A stretch of 64,000 bases of DNA from Gp6-AA40 sp964505975 (GTDB lineage: Bacteria > Acidobacteriota > Vicinamibacteria > Vicinamibacterales > UBA2999): positions 1-64,000 of the forward strand of contig CAZDLW010000003.1 of NCBI GenBank assembly GCA_964505975.1, given 5' to 3'. The notes beneath the pieces are model-generated. The model was not told the origin of the DNA. It made no database searches and saw only the letters and a list, made by a program, of their open reading frames with translations. The position numbers and the translations under genes were made by a program. Shown here piece after piece: positions 34,712 to 43,948 of this stretch; the stretch's first letter is position 1; every line of letters starts with the position of its first letter.

Positions 34712-35767
34712 ATGCCCACGACGATCCTCATCACCGGTTCGAATGGTCTGATCGGCTCTGAAATGGTCAAGCATTTCCACGGGCTCGGCTGGCGCGTCCA
34801 TGGGATCGACAACAATATGCGGGCCGACTTCTTCGGGCCGCAGGGCGACACCCGGTGGAATCAACGGAGGCTCCAGCGCGAGTACCCCGGTTTCACGCAT
34901 CATGAAACGGACGTGCGGGACCGTCAGGCGATGCTGGATCTGATGGCCGAGATCCAGCCGCGTGCCGTGCTGCATGCCGCCGCGCAGCCCAGCCACGATC
35001 TGGCGGCGAGCCGGCCGTTCGACGATTTCGACGTGAACGCCGTAGGGACGCTCAACCTGCTCGAGGCGGTGAGACGGTGCTGCCCGGAATCGCCGTTCGT
35101 GTATCTGTCGACCAACAAGGTATATGGAGACGCGCCCAACCGCATCAGGCTGAAGGAGCTCGAGACGCGCTGGGACTATGACGATCCGGCTTATGCGGAC
35201 GGCATCGCCGAGGATTTCACCATCGACCAGTCGAAGCATTCGCTGTTTGGAGCCTCGAAAGTGGCAGCCGACATCATGGTTCAGGAGTACGGACGGTACT
35301 TCGGCATTCCGACGTGCTGCTTACGAGGCGGGTGTCTCACTGGTCCAAGCCATTCCGGAGTGGAGCTGCACGGCTTCCTGAGCTACCTGATCAAGCAGCA
35401 CCTCGGCGGCGGCGTGTACTACGTGTACGGTTACAAAGGCAAGCAGGTGCGGGACAACATCCATTCGTACGACGTGGCGCGGTTCGTCGAAGAGTTCCTG
35501 GCCGCACCCAGGTGCGCGGAAGTCTACAACCTCGGGGGGGGGCGCGAGAATTCGTGCTCGATTCTGGAGGCGTTCTCCCGGATCGAGGCGATCACCGGGA
35601 AGCCCGCCACGTGGCAATACGTAGACAAGGCGCGCGAAGGCGACCATATCTGCTACATCAGCAATCTGGACAGGATCCGGGCGCATTATCCGCGCTGGAG
35701 GATCACGAAGACTCTTGACGACATCTTCTTGGAAGTCGCCGCAGCGTGGGAAGAACGGGCCGTATGA
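34712..35767 (+). CDS. CDP-paratose 2-epimerase-like SDR
   Basis: A 351-residue extended SDR with GSNGLIG at residues 9-15, FVYLSTNKVYG, and the RGGCLTGPSHSGVELHGF block that marks the CDP-paratose/tyvelose 2-epimerase-like family. The usual catalytic Tyr-x-x-x-Lys reads Phe179-G-A-S-Lys183, so the general base Tyr is missing; I recall this substitution in this subfamily, but mechanism is uncertain. It would change stereochemistry of a CDP-sugar, which fits RfbF at 10091. The stop overlaps the next start (ATGA). Confidence 0.8.
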   Translation: MPTTILITGSNGLIGSEMVKHFHGLGWRVHGIDNNMRADFFGPQGDTRWNQRRLQREYPGFTHHETDVRDRQAMLDLMAEIQPRAVLHAAAQPSHDLAASRPFDDFDVNAVGTLNLLEAVRRCCPESPFVYLSTNKVYGDAPNRIRLKELETRWDYDDPAYADGIAEDFTIDQSKHSLFGASKVAADIMVQEYGRYFGIPTCCLRGGCLTGPSHSGVELHGFLSYLIKQHLGGGVYYVYGYKGKQVRDNIHSYDVARFVEEFLAAPRCAEVYNLGGGRENSCSILEAFSRIEAITGKPATWQYVDKAREGDHICYISNLDRIRAHYPRWRITKTLDDIFLEVAAAWEERAV

Positions 35768-36858
35768 GCGTCCCTCGCGTGTCGATCTGTCTGCCGAACC
35801 GGAACACACGAGCGTACCTGGAAGAACGGATCGAGACCATCCTCGCCCAGACCTACACGAACTGGGAGCTGGTGGTCAGCGACAACCATTCCGACGACGG
35901 CGCGTGGGAATTGCTCGAGTCGGTGGCCCGGACTGACCATCGTGTGTCGCTCGCGCAGGCGCCACGAGAAGGGCTGTACGCCAACTGGAACCGGTGCCTC
36001 GAACGGGCTCGGGGGGAACTGATCTATATCGCCACCAGCGACGACACCATGGCGACCGATTGTCTCGAAAGGCTGGTGGCCGCCCTGGATATCCACCCGG
36101 AGTGCGACATCGCCCATTGCCCGCTGCGCACGATCGATGAGACCGGGCAGAATCTGCCCGAGTGGTGGTCCCAGGGCTCCGTGTTCGCCCTCAGCAGCGG
36201 CCCGCTTCTCGACGTGGCGCACGTACGGAAAGCGCCGTTCGACGGCCTGCTCCATCTGCTGGGAGGCTCCGTCTACGTCTCGATCACGCAGTTGCTCATC
36301 CGCCGCTCGTTGTTCGATCGCATCGGTTTCTTCGAATCGACCTGGCAATCGCTGGGCGACTTCAACTGGAACATGCGGGCCGGACTGGTCGCAAACACCG
36401 TCCACGTGCCGGATACGTGGGGCGGGTGGCGAATTCATCGCAGTCAGGCGACGGCGGGTGCCGGAATTGGATCGGCGGATCATGCCCGTAGGATCGATGA
36501 GATGATCGAGCACGCGATTGATACGTGCAACGGGCTCCTGTCGCCGGTGGTTTCCGAGCAGCTGACGCGTCACTGGCAGCACGAGGCGAAGGCGTTTCGC
36601 TGTTACATGCGGGACATCGCCGATCATCGGACCTCCTTTGGCCAGAAGGCCTATATCCTTCGACGGGCGTTGGCCGGCTCTGCACCGGCCTGGCAGCACC
36701 TCAAGCTGCGCTTGCGTGGGCGCACATTGTTGGATTGGGTGCGGACGCGTCTGGACGACGCGGGCGTCGGTCCGATGCTCGTGCCAGCGCTCGGGCCATC
36801 TTCCTGGCCCGCCGGTTCTCAGCGTGAACCGGTTCGAACCCTGAGCGGAAACGTATGA
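35764..36858 (+). CDS. Family 2 glycosyltransferase
   Basis: A 364-residue GT2 enzyme: VSICLPNRN start, a nucleotide-binding SDNHSDDGAWE stretch, and a metal-binding region TSDDTM near residue 90, with GDFNWNMRAG downstream. It is a soluble inverting transferase adding a sugar to the lipid-linked unit. It is translationally coupled to the CDP-sugar epimerase (ATGA), so it may use that sugar. Confidence 0.88.
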   Translation: MSVPRVSICLPNRNTRAYLEERIETILAQTYTNWELVVSDNHSDDGAWELLESVARTDHRVSLAQAPREGLYANWNRCLERARGELIYIATSDDTMATDCLERLVAALDIHPECDIAHCPLRTIDETGQNLPEWWSQGSVFALSSGPLLDVAHVRKAPFDGLLHLLGGSVYVSITQLLIRRSLFDRIGFFESTWQSLGDFNWNMRAGLVANTVHVPDTWGGWRIHRSQATAGAGIGSADHARRIDEMIEHAIDTCNGLLSPVVSEQLTRHWQHEAKAFRCYMRDIADHRTSFGQKAYILRRALAGSAPAWQHLKLRLRGRTLLDWVRTRLDDAGVGPMLVPALGPSSWPAGSQREPVRTLSGNV

Positions 36859-37038
36859 GGCACACCCGTCTGTTGAGGCAGCTCCAGGGCTTCGACGCTT
36901 TCCAAGATATTCGGCTCCAGAGCAGAAGCGGCCAGTGTTGCGTTGGACACCGTGATGCCGCAAACGAGGTTGGCCACTTCATCGGTTCCGGGCGCTTCAC
37001 TGCTTGAAGGCCAAAATCGGTACGCGCGTGGAGATGTC

Positions 37039-38061
37039 ATGATGACGAATACGGACGACCTGATCGTGGTGTGCGGTGCTGGCGGGTTCATCGGCGGCCA
37101 TCTCGTGGCTGACCTCGTGCGGCAGGGCCACCGGCGCATCCGAGCGGTCGATGTCAAGCCGCTGGAGGATTGGTACCAGTGCGTTCCGGACGCAGAGAAT
37201 GTGCGCCTGGACCTTCAACGCCGGGAAGCGTGCTCGCTGGCGCTGCGCGATGCGGCGGTCGTCTACAACCTGGCGGCCGACATGGGCGGTATGGGCTTCA
37301 TCGAGGCGAATCGGGGCTTGTGCATGCTGTCGGTGTTGATCAACACGCACCTGCTGATGGTGGCTCGGGAAGTGGGCATCGGGCGGTTTTTCTTCTCCTC
37401 GTCGGCGTGCGTGTACGCTGCTGACAAGCAAGTTTCGGAGAACGTAACCCCGCTGAAGGAGAGCGACGCCTATCCCGCGATGCCGGAGGACGGGTATGGT
37501 TGGGAGAAGCTGTTCAGCGAGCGTCTGTGCCGGCACTTCCGCGAGGACTTCGGCGTCGAGACCCGCGTGGCGCGGTACCACAACGTCTATGGCCCTTACG
37601 GCACATGGACGGGAGGGCGCGAGAAGGCGCCGGCGGCCATCTGCCGAAAGGTAATCGAGGCCAAGCTCTCGGGTCGGCCCGAGATCGAGATCTGGGGCAC
37701 GGGCAATCAGACTCGCAGCTTCATGTATATCGACGACTGCCTGCAGGGCACCCAGAGGATTCTGGCCAGCGATGTCGAAGAGCCGCTGAACCTCGGCAGT
37801 GACGAGCTCGTGACCATCAATCAACTCGTGGACCTTGTCGAGGAAATCGCAGGCATCACGCTGAAACGTCGCTACAATCTCGATGCGCCGAAAGGTGTCA
37901 ATGGGCGTAACAGCGATAACACGCTGATCAGGGAGCGTCTCGGCTGGGCCCCAGACATTCGGCTGCGCGACGGGCTGGAGCCGACCTATCGGTGGATCTA
38001 CGATCAGATGGTGTCGGATTCGGGAGCCCTGCGTGCCCGCCGTGCGGTTGCGGCCGGTTGA
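37039..38061 (+). CDS. GDP-mannose 3,5-epimerase-like enzyme
   Basis: A 340-residue SDR that follows the plant GDP-mannose 3,5-epimerase pattern closely: GAGGFIGGHL, NLAADMGGMGFI, SSACVYAADKQ, the catalytic YGWEK, NVYGPYGTWTGGREKAPAA, WGTGNQTRSFMYIDDC, and GVNGRNSDNTLI. That enzyme makes GDP-L-galactose and GDP-L-gulose. In this locus it may also act on the GDP-manno-heptose produced by the gmhA-hddC-hddA set. The ATG at 37039 has GTGGAGATGTC before it; a 180-base gap separates it from the GT2 gene. Confidence 0.88.
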   Translation: MMTNTDDLIVVCGAGGFIGGHLVADLVRQGHRRIRAVDVKPLEDWYQCVPDAENVRLDLQRREACSLALRDAAVVYNLAADMGGMGFIEANRGLCMLSVLINTHLLMVAREVGIGRFFFSSSACVYAADKQVSENVTPLKESDAYPAMPEDGYGWEKLFSERLCRHFREDFGVETRVARYHNVYGPYGTWTGGREKAPAAICRKVIEAKLSGRPEIEIWGTGNQTRSFMYIDDCLQGTQRILASDVEEPLNLGSDELVTINQLVDLVEEIAGITLKRRYNLDAPKGVNGRNSDNTLIRERLGWAPDIRLRDGLEPTYRWIYDQMVSDSGALRARRAVAAG

Positions 38062-38352
38062 AGCGGGAGTGCCCCTCTGAATATCCGTTTCTGGCCGGAT
38101 TTCTTGCCTCCCAGTGTCTGCTATGAGGAGGATGTTCTCTGCACGTTTCATCTCGTTGCGGCCGCCAGCGTCGGGCGGGTGGCCGAAATGTTCCACGGAG
38201 ATACAAGGATCGTGAGGAGCGTGGCCATCTCTTTGCAAGGCTCAGCCGCAAGGCGACTGTTCTCGGTGGTCGTCGTGCCACCCGGACGCGACACGGTGCA
38301 CAGAGCAATCAGCAGTCGTGCTGTCCATGGGCGTAACTCACAGGGCAAAGCT
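38062..38352. other. Upstream region of the export operon
   Basis: This 291-base gap sits between the epimerase and the barrel protein. A frame is open back to 38104, but it would bury the signal peptide, so it is treated as non-coding leader. It contains a strong sigma-54-like promoter at 38222-38237. No other signal was found. Confidence 0.5.
38222..38237 (+). promoter_or_regulatory. Candidate sigma-54 promoter of the barrel-wza-wzc operon
   Basis: The sequence TGGCCATCTCTTTGCA has a complete -12 box (TTTGCA), TGGC at -24 and the exact GG-GC spacing. Transcription would start near 38248, about 105 bases before the barrel gene start. It is the best sigma-54 match in the window and lies ahead of the export genes, which in other exopolysaccharide systems are sigma-54 controlled. 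Confidence 0.45.
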
Positions 38353-39555
38353 GTGTCGTGGCTGCGGACCGGAATAATCGTGGTTGTGAGCGTGACCTCG
38401 ATCGTCGCGATGTCGACATCGGCGATGGCGCAAAATTCGACCCCGCCTGACGATGCGCGCGTCCACGCCGGGCCGGTGACGCTGTCGCCAACGATTGCCG
38501 TTACGAATCTGGGGCACGACAACAACGTGTATTTCGAAGCCGACCATCCGCGGAGTGACTTCACCGCTACCGTGAGCCCGGCAGTCCAGGGATGGATGAG
38601 TTTGGGGCAGATGCAGCTCACCGGCCGGAGCCAGATCGATGCCGTCTATTACAAGGAACTGTCGGACCTGAGGGCGATCGATACCGACCACTCGGGGATG
38701 CTGCAGGTTCGGCTGAATAGACTGGCTCCGTACGTCTCCGGGACCCGGGCACTCACCCGTCACCGCCGCAACCTGGAGATCGACGCGCCGGTGAGGCGCC
38801 TGGATCAGGGGTGGAGCGTTGGCGCGGATCTCCGGTTAACGGCCAAGACGACCGTCGGCGCGGCAATCGCAAAATCGAACGTGGAGTACGAAGGGGACAC
38901 GTTGTACTTTGGCAGTGATTTGGCAGAGCTCCTGAATCGACGGTCCACCGCCGAGCACGTGGTGTTCCGGTACGAGTTGACGCCGCTGACGACGATCGCG
39001 GTCGAAGCACAGCGGGGACGAGACCGATTCGTCGCCACACCGGACCGGGACTCCAATAGTTGGGGTATTGCACCTGTCGTGGAATTCAAGCCGCTCGCTC
39101 TGATCAGCGGCCGCGCGCAGATTGGGTGGCGCCGCCACAGGTTCCTGGATGGCGAGATCCCGGAGTTCAGAGGCGTATTCGCACAGGTGAACCTGCGTTA
39201 TACGCTCCTGGGACGGACACAGTTCGAAGTGGGCGCGCAGCGCGATCTCGGATATTCCTACCTTCTCGAGGAGCAGCAGTACGTGATCAGCGGCCTGTCG
39301 CTTTCCGTCACACATACCCTGGTTGAGCCGTGGGAGGTCACGGGCCGCGTCGGGCGGTACTCTTTGGATTACCAGACCAGCCGGCGTGCGGACCTCGGCG
39401 AGTCCATCCCCAATTATGGGGCAGGCCTGATCTATCGCCTCGGACGCACGAGGATCGGTGTACAGCTAGACCACTTCCGACGCCGGTCGGACGTGTCGCG
39501 GCAGCGCCAGTCGACGCGGACGCTGGTCTCTTCGTCCATCACACATACCTTCTAG
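38353..39555 (+). CDS. Outer-membrane beta-barrel protein of exopolysaccharide locus
   Basis: About 400 residues. A signal peptide (SWLRTGIIVVVSVTSIV, cleavage after AMA-Q) is followed by alternating beta-strand sequence (for example LSPTIAVTNLGHDNNVYFE) ending in a C-terminal aromatic, ITHTF, as required for barrel insertion. It resembles the BBP2-type outer-membrane proteins that precede Wza in such operons. The GTG at 38353 is chosen so the signal peptide is N-terminal; AGGG lies upstream. Its function (porin-like export or anchoring) is unproven. Confidence 0.78.
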   Translation: MSWLRTGIIVVVSVTSIVAMSTSAMAQNSTPPDDARVHAGPVTLSPTIAVTNLGHDNNVYFEADHPRSDFTATVSPAVQGWMSLGQMQLTGRSQIDAVYYKELSDLRAIDTDHSGMLQVRLNRLAPYVSGTRALTRHRRNLEIDAPVRRLDQGWSVGADLRLTAKTTVGAAIAKSNVEYEGDTLYFGSDLAELLNRRSTAEHVVFRYELTPLTTIAVEAQRGRDRFVATPDRDSNSWGIAPVVEFKPLALISGRAQIGWRRHRFLDGEIPEFRGVFAQVNLRYTLLGRTQFEVGAQRDLGYSYLLEEQQYVISGLSLSVTHTLVEPWEVTGRVGRYSLDYQTSRRADLGESIPNYGAGLIYRLGRTRIGVQLDHFRRRSDVSRQRQSTRTLVSSSITHTF

Positions 39556-39595
39556 GACAAGGCACGTCGAGATGTTGCCATACGAAAGGACGGCG

Positions 39596-40471
39596 ATGAC
39601 GCGGACAGCGGACTTTGGAGTCGAGGCGCGACGGCGGCCCTGGTCCCTTGTATTGCTCCTGGTTCTGGCACTCCCGCACACTGCCGTGCTCGGCCAGGGA
39701 GACGCGCCCGGCATGTACATCGTTGGCCCCAACGATGTGCTGACGATCAGGGTATACAACCATGCCGACCTTTCACGCGAGTACACAGTTGAGGCCGACG
39801 GCGCATTCACGTTCCCGCTCATCGGACGTGTGCCCGCGATTGGCTTCACTGTTCGGGCGATTGAAGACGAAGTGCGGAACCGCTTGGCCAAAGGCTATCT
39901 GCGGGATCCGCAGGTGAGCGTGTCGGTGGAGACGCATCGCAGTCAGCAGGTCTTCGTGGTCGGTGAAGTCCGGTCGCCGGGCGGCCTGCAGCTCATTGGT
40001 GCCATGACGCTGATAGAGGCGTTGGCCCGCGTCGGGTCGATTACGGAGCGAGCCGGTCCGGAACTGATGATCGTGCGGCCGCGACCGGGTGCCCCGCCAC
40101 CGGACTTGTCCGAGCTTGCCCTCGTGGACGGTACGAAGAATGCCGAGGTGATTCGTGTGAACGTGCAGAATCTTCAGGCCGGAGCGCTCGGGCAGAATAT
40201 CCCCCTTCAAGCCGGGGACACGATTTTCGTTCCGCGCGCGGAGACCGTGTTCGTGTCCGGTCACGTGCACAGCTCAGGTGAGTACGTCATCCGGAAGGGC
40301 ATGACAGTGCGCCAGGTGCTGGCGCTGGCGGGCGGCGTGACGGATCGCGGTTCGACGCGGCGGATTCAAATCATCAGGCGGGTCAACGGGGTGGAGACCA
40401 CAATTGGCGTGGACCAACAGGAACCCGTGCAGGCCGATGACACGATTGTCGTGCGCGAGCGACTGTTCTAG
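39596..40471 (+). CDS. wza: Polysaccharide export protein, Wza family
   Basis: A 291-residue exported protein. The N-terminal hydrophobic stretch (LVLLLVLALPHTAVLGQ) is followed by the Poly_export domain (YIVGPNDVLTIRVYNHADLS, GAFTFPLIGRVPAIG) and two SLBB-like regions (VFVVGEVRSPGGLQL, VFVSGHVHSSGEYVI). It forms the outer-membrane/periplasmic export channel. No lipobox Cys follows the signal peptide, unlike classical Wza lipoproteins. The ATG at 39596 has AAAGGA five bases upstream; an earlier ATG at 39572 has a weaker site. Confidence 0.92.
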   Translation: MTRTADFGVEARRRPWSLVLLLVLALPHTAVLGQGDAPGMYIVGPNDVLTIRVYNHADLSREYTVEADGAFTFPLIGRVPAIGFTVRAIEDEVRNRLAKGYLRDPQVSVSVETHRSQQVFVVGEVRSPGGLQLIGAMTLIEALARVGSITERAGPELMIVRPRPGAPPPDLSELALVDGTKNAEVIRVNVQNLQAGALGQNIPLQAGDTIFVPRAETVFVSGHVHSSGEYVIRKGMTVRQVLALAGGVTDRGSTRRIQIIRRVNGVETTIGVDQQEPVQADDTIVVRERLF

Positions 40472-40520
40472 TGGGTCGCGGACCAGCCGCGCCCCGATAA
40501 CTCACATACCCGCTCGAAAA

Positions 40521-40538
40521 CTTGACTCATTCGTCAAG
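40521..40538. other. Inverted repeat upstream of wzc
   Basis: CTTGAC and GTCAAG are separated by six bases in the 127-base gap between wza and wzc. This could be an operator-like site or weak hairpin; no -10 element follows at standard spacing. Low certainty. Confidence 0.25.
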
Positions 40539-40598
40539 ATTTCTCGCGCTCGAGGGTTCTAGGGCGCTATCGTCTCAGCACCGGAAAGGTATCTTCTG

Positions 40599-42719
40599 AT
40601 GTCATCCGTTCCAGTTCACGACGGCGCGTCGTGGGACGTGCGCGTACTCCTGCACGATTACTTGCGAGTGATGTATCGGCGACGGTGGCTCGCCGCGGCG
40701 GTGTGTTCGGCAGTGGTCCTGGGCACCGCCGTGTACACCTATAGGGCAGAGCCGCTGTATCAGGCACAGGTGTCGATTCTCATCGAGCTGGAACAGCCGA
40801 ACGTTGTCGATATCCCGGAAGTCTTCAGTGAACGCCCGGACTACCAGACGCAGTACGAACTTCTGCAGAGCCGGGCACTGATGCAGCGGACCGTCGCCGC
40901 GCTGGAACTGTGGACGCGTCCTGATTTCCCCGTGACCACGGAGGCCGGTGCGGTTGATGCCGTGCGAGGAGCTTTGCAGGTCGTGCCCGTGCGGGGTACT
41001 CGACTCGTTCAGGTCCGCCTCAGATGGCCAGATCCGGACCTGGCCATGGAAATCGTCAACGAGCACGCGCGGCAGTACGTGGAGCAGAGTCTCGACGTGC
41101 GCTTCGAGGCGTCCAAGCAGGCCGGCGACTGGCTCGAGGAGCAGCTGGCCCAGGAGCGGAAGCGGGTGGAAGCCAGTGAGTCCGCGTTGCAGGCCTACCG
41201 GGAGCGGTACGATGCGGTCTCACTGACCGAGGGCCAGAACATCGTAGTGCAGAAACTCGGGGACTTGAACGCGGCCGTCACGAGGGCCAAGACCCAGCGG
41301 ATCGAAGCAGAAGCGCAGTATCGTGAGCTCGAAGCGATTAAGCACGACCGGGATGCACTCGACTCCTTCCCGGCCATCCTTTCTAATCCGTTCATTCAAC
41401 AACTGAAGGCCAACCTGGTTGCAGAGCAACGACAGTACGCGCAGCTCTCGCAGACGTTGGGTGAGCGACATCCGCAACTCGTCGAGGTGCGCACCACGCT
41501 GGAGACCACTGCAAAGCGACTGGATGCCGAGGTCAACCGAGTCGTGGATTCGCTCCGACAGACCTATCAGTCGGCCCTGGCGGAAGAGACCAGCTTGACG
41601 CGCGCCCTGGACGAAGCAAAGCGCGAGGCCCTTGCCCTGAATCGGAGGGGGATCGAGTATGCCGCCCTCGAGCGCGAGGCCGAGAGCCTGCGACTCGTGT
41701 ACCAGACCCTGCTGCAGCGGGCCAAGGAGACGAGCGTGTCGCGGGAGCTGCGAGCAACGAACATTCGCATCATCGATCCCGCTCGGCGACCGGGAGGTCC
41801 AGTCTTTCCACGCACGACGATGAATATGCTGGTCGCAGTTGTTGCGGGCCTGCTTCTGGCCGTGGGCGCAGTCTTCGCCGTGGAGTTGATCGACGATCGC
41901 ATCAAGACACCAGACGATGTGCGGAGTCAGCTCGGTTTGCCGTTCTTCGGGCTCGTTCCGGAGGTCCGTTCGGACGAAAGGGGTCCGTCACTCCTGCAGG
42001 ACGTGCCCGCGGCGTTCGTGGAAGCGTTCCGCACGGTGCGCACGAGTGTTCTGTCGTCTCCGGGTGCCAACGGTCCGGTCGCGCTGGTCGTGGCCAGCGC
42101 ATCTCCAGGCGAGGGGAAGACCATGGTTGCCAGCAATCTGGCCATGACGCTGGCGCAGGCACACCAGCGGGTCCTACTCGTCGATGCTGACATGAGACGG
42201 CCACGCGCCCACGAGATTGTTGGTCACCAGCTCGAGCCCGGCCTGGCGAACGTCCTTGCCGGGACCGCGTCGCTGGCAGATGTGCTGCGGCCCTCGGCAA
42301 TGCCCGGACTCACGGTGCTGTCTGCGGGGACCCGATCCGCGGAGGCGCCGGAACTGCTCGGCTCTGCTGCGTTCGATCACCTGTTCGGGATCCTGAAGGA
42401 GCACTACCCCTGGGTGATCGTCGATTGTCCCCCCGCACTCACCGTCACCGACGCCAGCGTTGTCGCGTCACGGGCTACGGGGATTGTGTTCGTGGTCGGG
42501 TCGGGCATGACTAGCGCTCGGGCTGCCCGGCTCGCGGTCGATGAGCTGCAGCGTACGGGCGCGCGCGTGTTGGGAGCGGTGCTGAACCGGGCAGACCTCG
42601 AGCATCACCCGTACTATTTTGCTCCCTACTTGCGTGGTGAGTACCTGAAGGCGCTCGAGAGGACCGCTGGGAATCGCCAGGCTGCCGCATCGTCTGCGGC
42701 GTTCGGCGGTGGCGCATGA
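40599..42719 (+). CDS. wzc: Polysaccharide co-polymerase / bacterial tyrosine kinase
   Basis: A 706-residue inner-membrane protein. Residues 1-60 hold the first membrane span of the Wzz domain, the middle ~350 residues are a long coiled-coil periplasmic region, a second span lies near residue 415 (MLVAVVAGLLLAVGAVFAV), and the cytoplasmic kinase domain has Walker A (ASASPGEGKTM, ~502), Walker A' (VLLVDADMRRP, ~527) and Walker B (VIVDCPP, ~606). The C-terminus has a small Tyr cluster (HPYYFAPYLRGEY) for autophosphorylation. It controls chain length and couples Wzy with Wza. The stop overlaps the next start. Confidence 0.95.
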   Translation: MSSVPVHDGASWDVRVLLHDYLRVMYRRRWLAAAVCSAVVLGTAVYTYRAEPLYQAQVSILIELEQPNVVDIPEVFSERPDYQTQYELLQSRALMQRTVAALELWTRPDFPVTTEAGAVDAVRGALQVVPVRGTRLVQVRLRWPDPDLAMEIVNEHARQYVEQSLDVRFEASKQAGDWLEEQLAQERKRVEASESALQAYRERYDAVSLTEGQNIVVQKLGDLNAAVTRAKTQRIEAEAQYRELEAIKHDRDALDSFPAILSNPFIQQLKANLVAEQRQYAQLSQTLGERHPQLVEVRTTLETTAKRLDAEVNRVVDSLRQTYQSALAEETSLTRALDEAKREALALNRRGIEYAALEREAESLRLVYQTLLQRAKETSVSRELRATNIRIIDPARRPGGPVFPRTTMNMLVAVVAGLLLAVGAVFAVELIDDRIKTPDDVRSQLGLPFFGLVPEVRSDERGPSLLQDVPAAFVEAFRTVRTSVLSSPGANGPVALVVASASPGEGKTMVASNLAMTLAQAHQRVLLVDADMRRPRAHEIVGHQLEPGLANVLAGTASLADVLRPSAMPGLTVLSAGTRSAEAPELLGSAAFDHLFGILKEHYPWVIVDCPPALTVTDASVVASRATGIVFVVGSGMTSARAARLAVDELQRTGARVLGAVLNRADLEHHPYYFAPYLRGEYLKALERTAGNRQAAASSAAFGGGA

Positions 42720-43948
42720 GCGCATCGTTCACTGGTACGGCGGCTCACAGCCGGTTACTCGTACCGATGTCCAGCCCGGACATCACCGAGGCAGACGTCT
42801 CCGCCGTGGCGGCTGTCCTGCGCAGCGGCTGCCTGAGCCTGGGGCCCCGGCTCGAGGAGTTCGAGCGTCAGGTGGCCGCCTTCACCGGCGCGAAGCACGC
42901 GATTGGCGTGTCGAGCGGGACCGCCGGGCTTCATCTAGCCGTGCTTGCCGCAGGCATCAAAGCCGGCGATCTGGTGATCACGACACCATTTTCTTTCGTG
43001 GCGTCGGCGAACTGCGTCCTCTACGAACGCGCGGTCCCTGTGTTCGTCGACGTGGATCCGATGACCGGCAATATCGATCCAGCGCTCGTGGATCGGGCGG
43101 CGCGCGACTTGCGCGCTGGCGGGCCCGCCCGCCGGCGGTGGTTGCCTCCCGCGCTTCGTGACGACGCCTCCCGCGCCGGAGAATTGAAAGCGATCCTTCC
43201 GGTCCATGCCTTCGGTCAGCCCGCCGACATGGATCCCATCCTGGAAGTGGCTCGCGCGCACGCCCTCGCCGTACTCGAGGATTCCTGCGAGGCGTTCGGG
43301 GCCAGCTATACGGGCCGTCGAGCCGGCGCGATTGGCGACGTCGGCGTGTTCGCGTTCTATCCGAACAAGCAGCTGACGACGGGCGAGGGCGGGATGATCG
43401 TCACGGATCACGACGAGTGGGCCTGTCGATTCCGCTCGTGGCGCAACCAGGGCCGCGACACGATGGATGCGTGGCTCCAGCACGATCGTCTGGGCTACAA
43501 TTACCGCATGAACGAGCTGAGCGCAGCGCTGGGCATCGCGCAGCTCTCGAGAATCGACCGGCTCCTTCATGCGCGCGACCGTGTTGCAGAATGGTACAAC
43601 GATCGCCTGAGCGCGGTCCCTGGGATTCACGTGCCGCGAATCGTCCCGACCACGACCCGCATGTCATGGTTCGCGTACGTCGTGCGACTCCTCCGTGGTG
43701 TCGATCGCCGGCAGGTGATGGACCGCCTGGCGCAGCAGGGAGTGCCCTCCCGCGCTTACTTCGCGCCGATCCACCTCCAGCCGTTCTACGCCAGACAGTT
43801 CGGCTACACTCGCGGCGATTTCCCTGTCACGGAAGCGCTCGGGGAGTCGTGTCTCGCGCTGCCGTTCTCGGGGACGCTGACTGAGGAGCAGGTGCACCGC
43901 GTCTGTCTCGGGCTGGCGGCTGTGTTCGCCGCGCCCGAGCTCACCTGA
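42716..43948 (+). CDS. DegT/DnrJ/EryC1 family sugar aminotransferase
   Basis: A 410-residue PLP enzyme with the characteristic SSGTAGLHLAVLAAGI block, LEDSCEAFGA, and the PLP-binding Lys in FAFYPNKQLTTGEGG, and GYNYRMNELSAALG. It transfers an amino group to a keto nucleotide sugar, giving an amino-sugar building block. The matching sugar 4,6-dehydratase is not present in the window. ATGA overlap joins it to wzc, TGATG joins it to the polymerase gene. Confidence 0.92.
   Translation: MSASFTGTAAHSRLLVPMSSPDITEADVSAVAAVLRSGCLSLGPRLEEFERQVAAFTGAKHAIGVSSGTAGLHLAVLAAGIKAGDLVITTPFSFVASANCVLYERAVPVFVDVDPMTGNIDPALVDRAARDLRAGGPARRRWLPPALRDDASRAGELKAILPVHAFGQPADMDPILEVARAHALAVLEDSCEAFGASYTGRRAGAIGDVGVFAFYPNKQLTTGEGGMIVTDHDEWACRFRSWRNQGRDTMDAWLQHDRLGYNYRMNELSAALGIAQLSRIDRLLHARDRVAEWYNDRLSAVPGIHVPRIVPTTTRMSWFAYVVRLLRGVDRRQVMDRLAQQGVPSRAYFAPIHLQPFYARQFGYTRGDFPVTEALGESCLALPFSGTLTEEQVHRVCLGLAAVFAAPELT

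Noticed and set aside
38096..38116. Sigma-54-like TGGCCGGATTTCTTGCC upstream of the barrel gene
   Set aside because: GG-GC spacing is eleven bases, one too many for sigma-54; the site at 38222 fits exactly.
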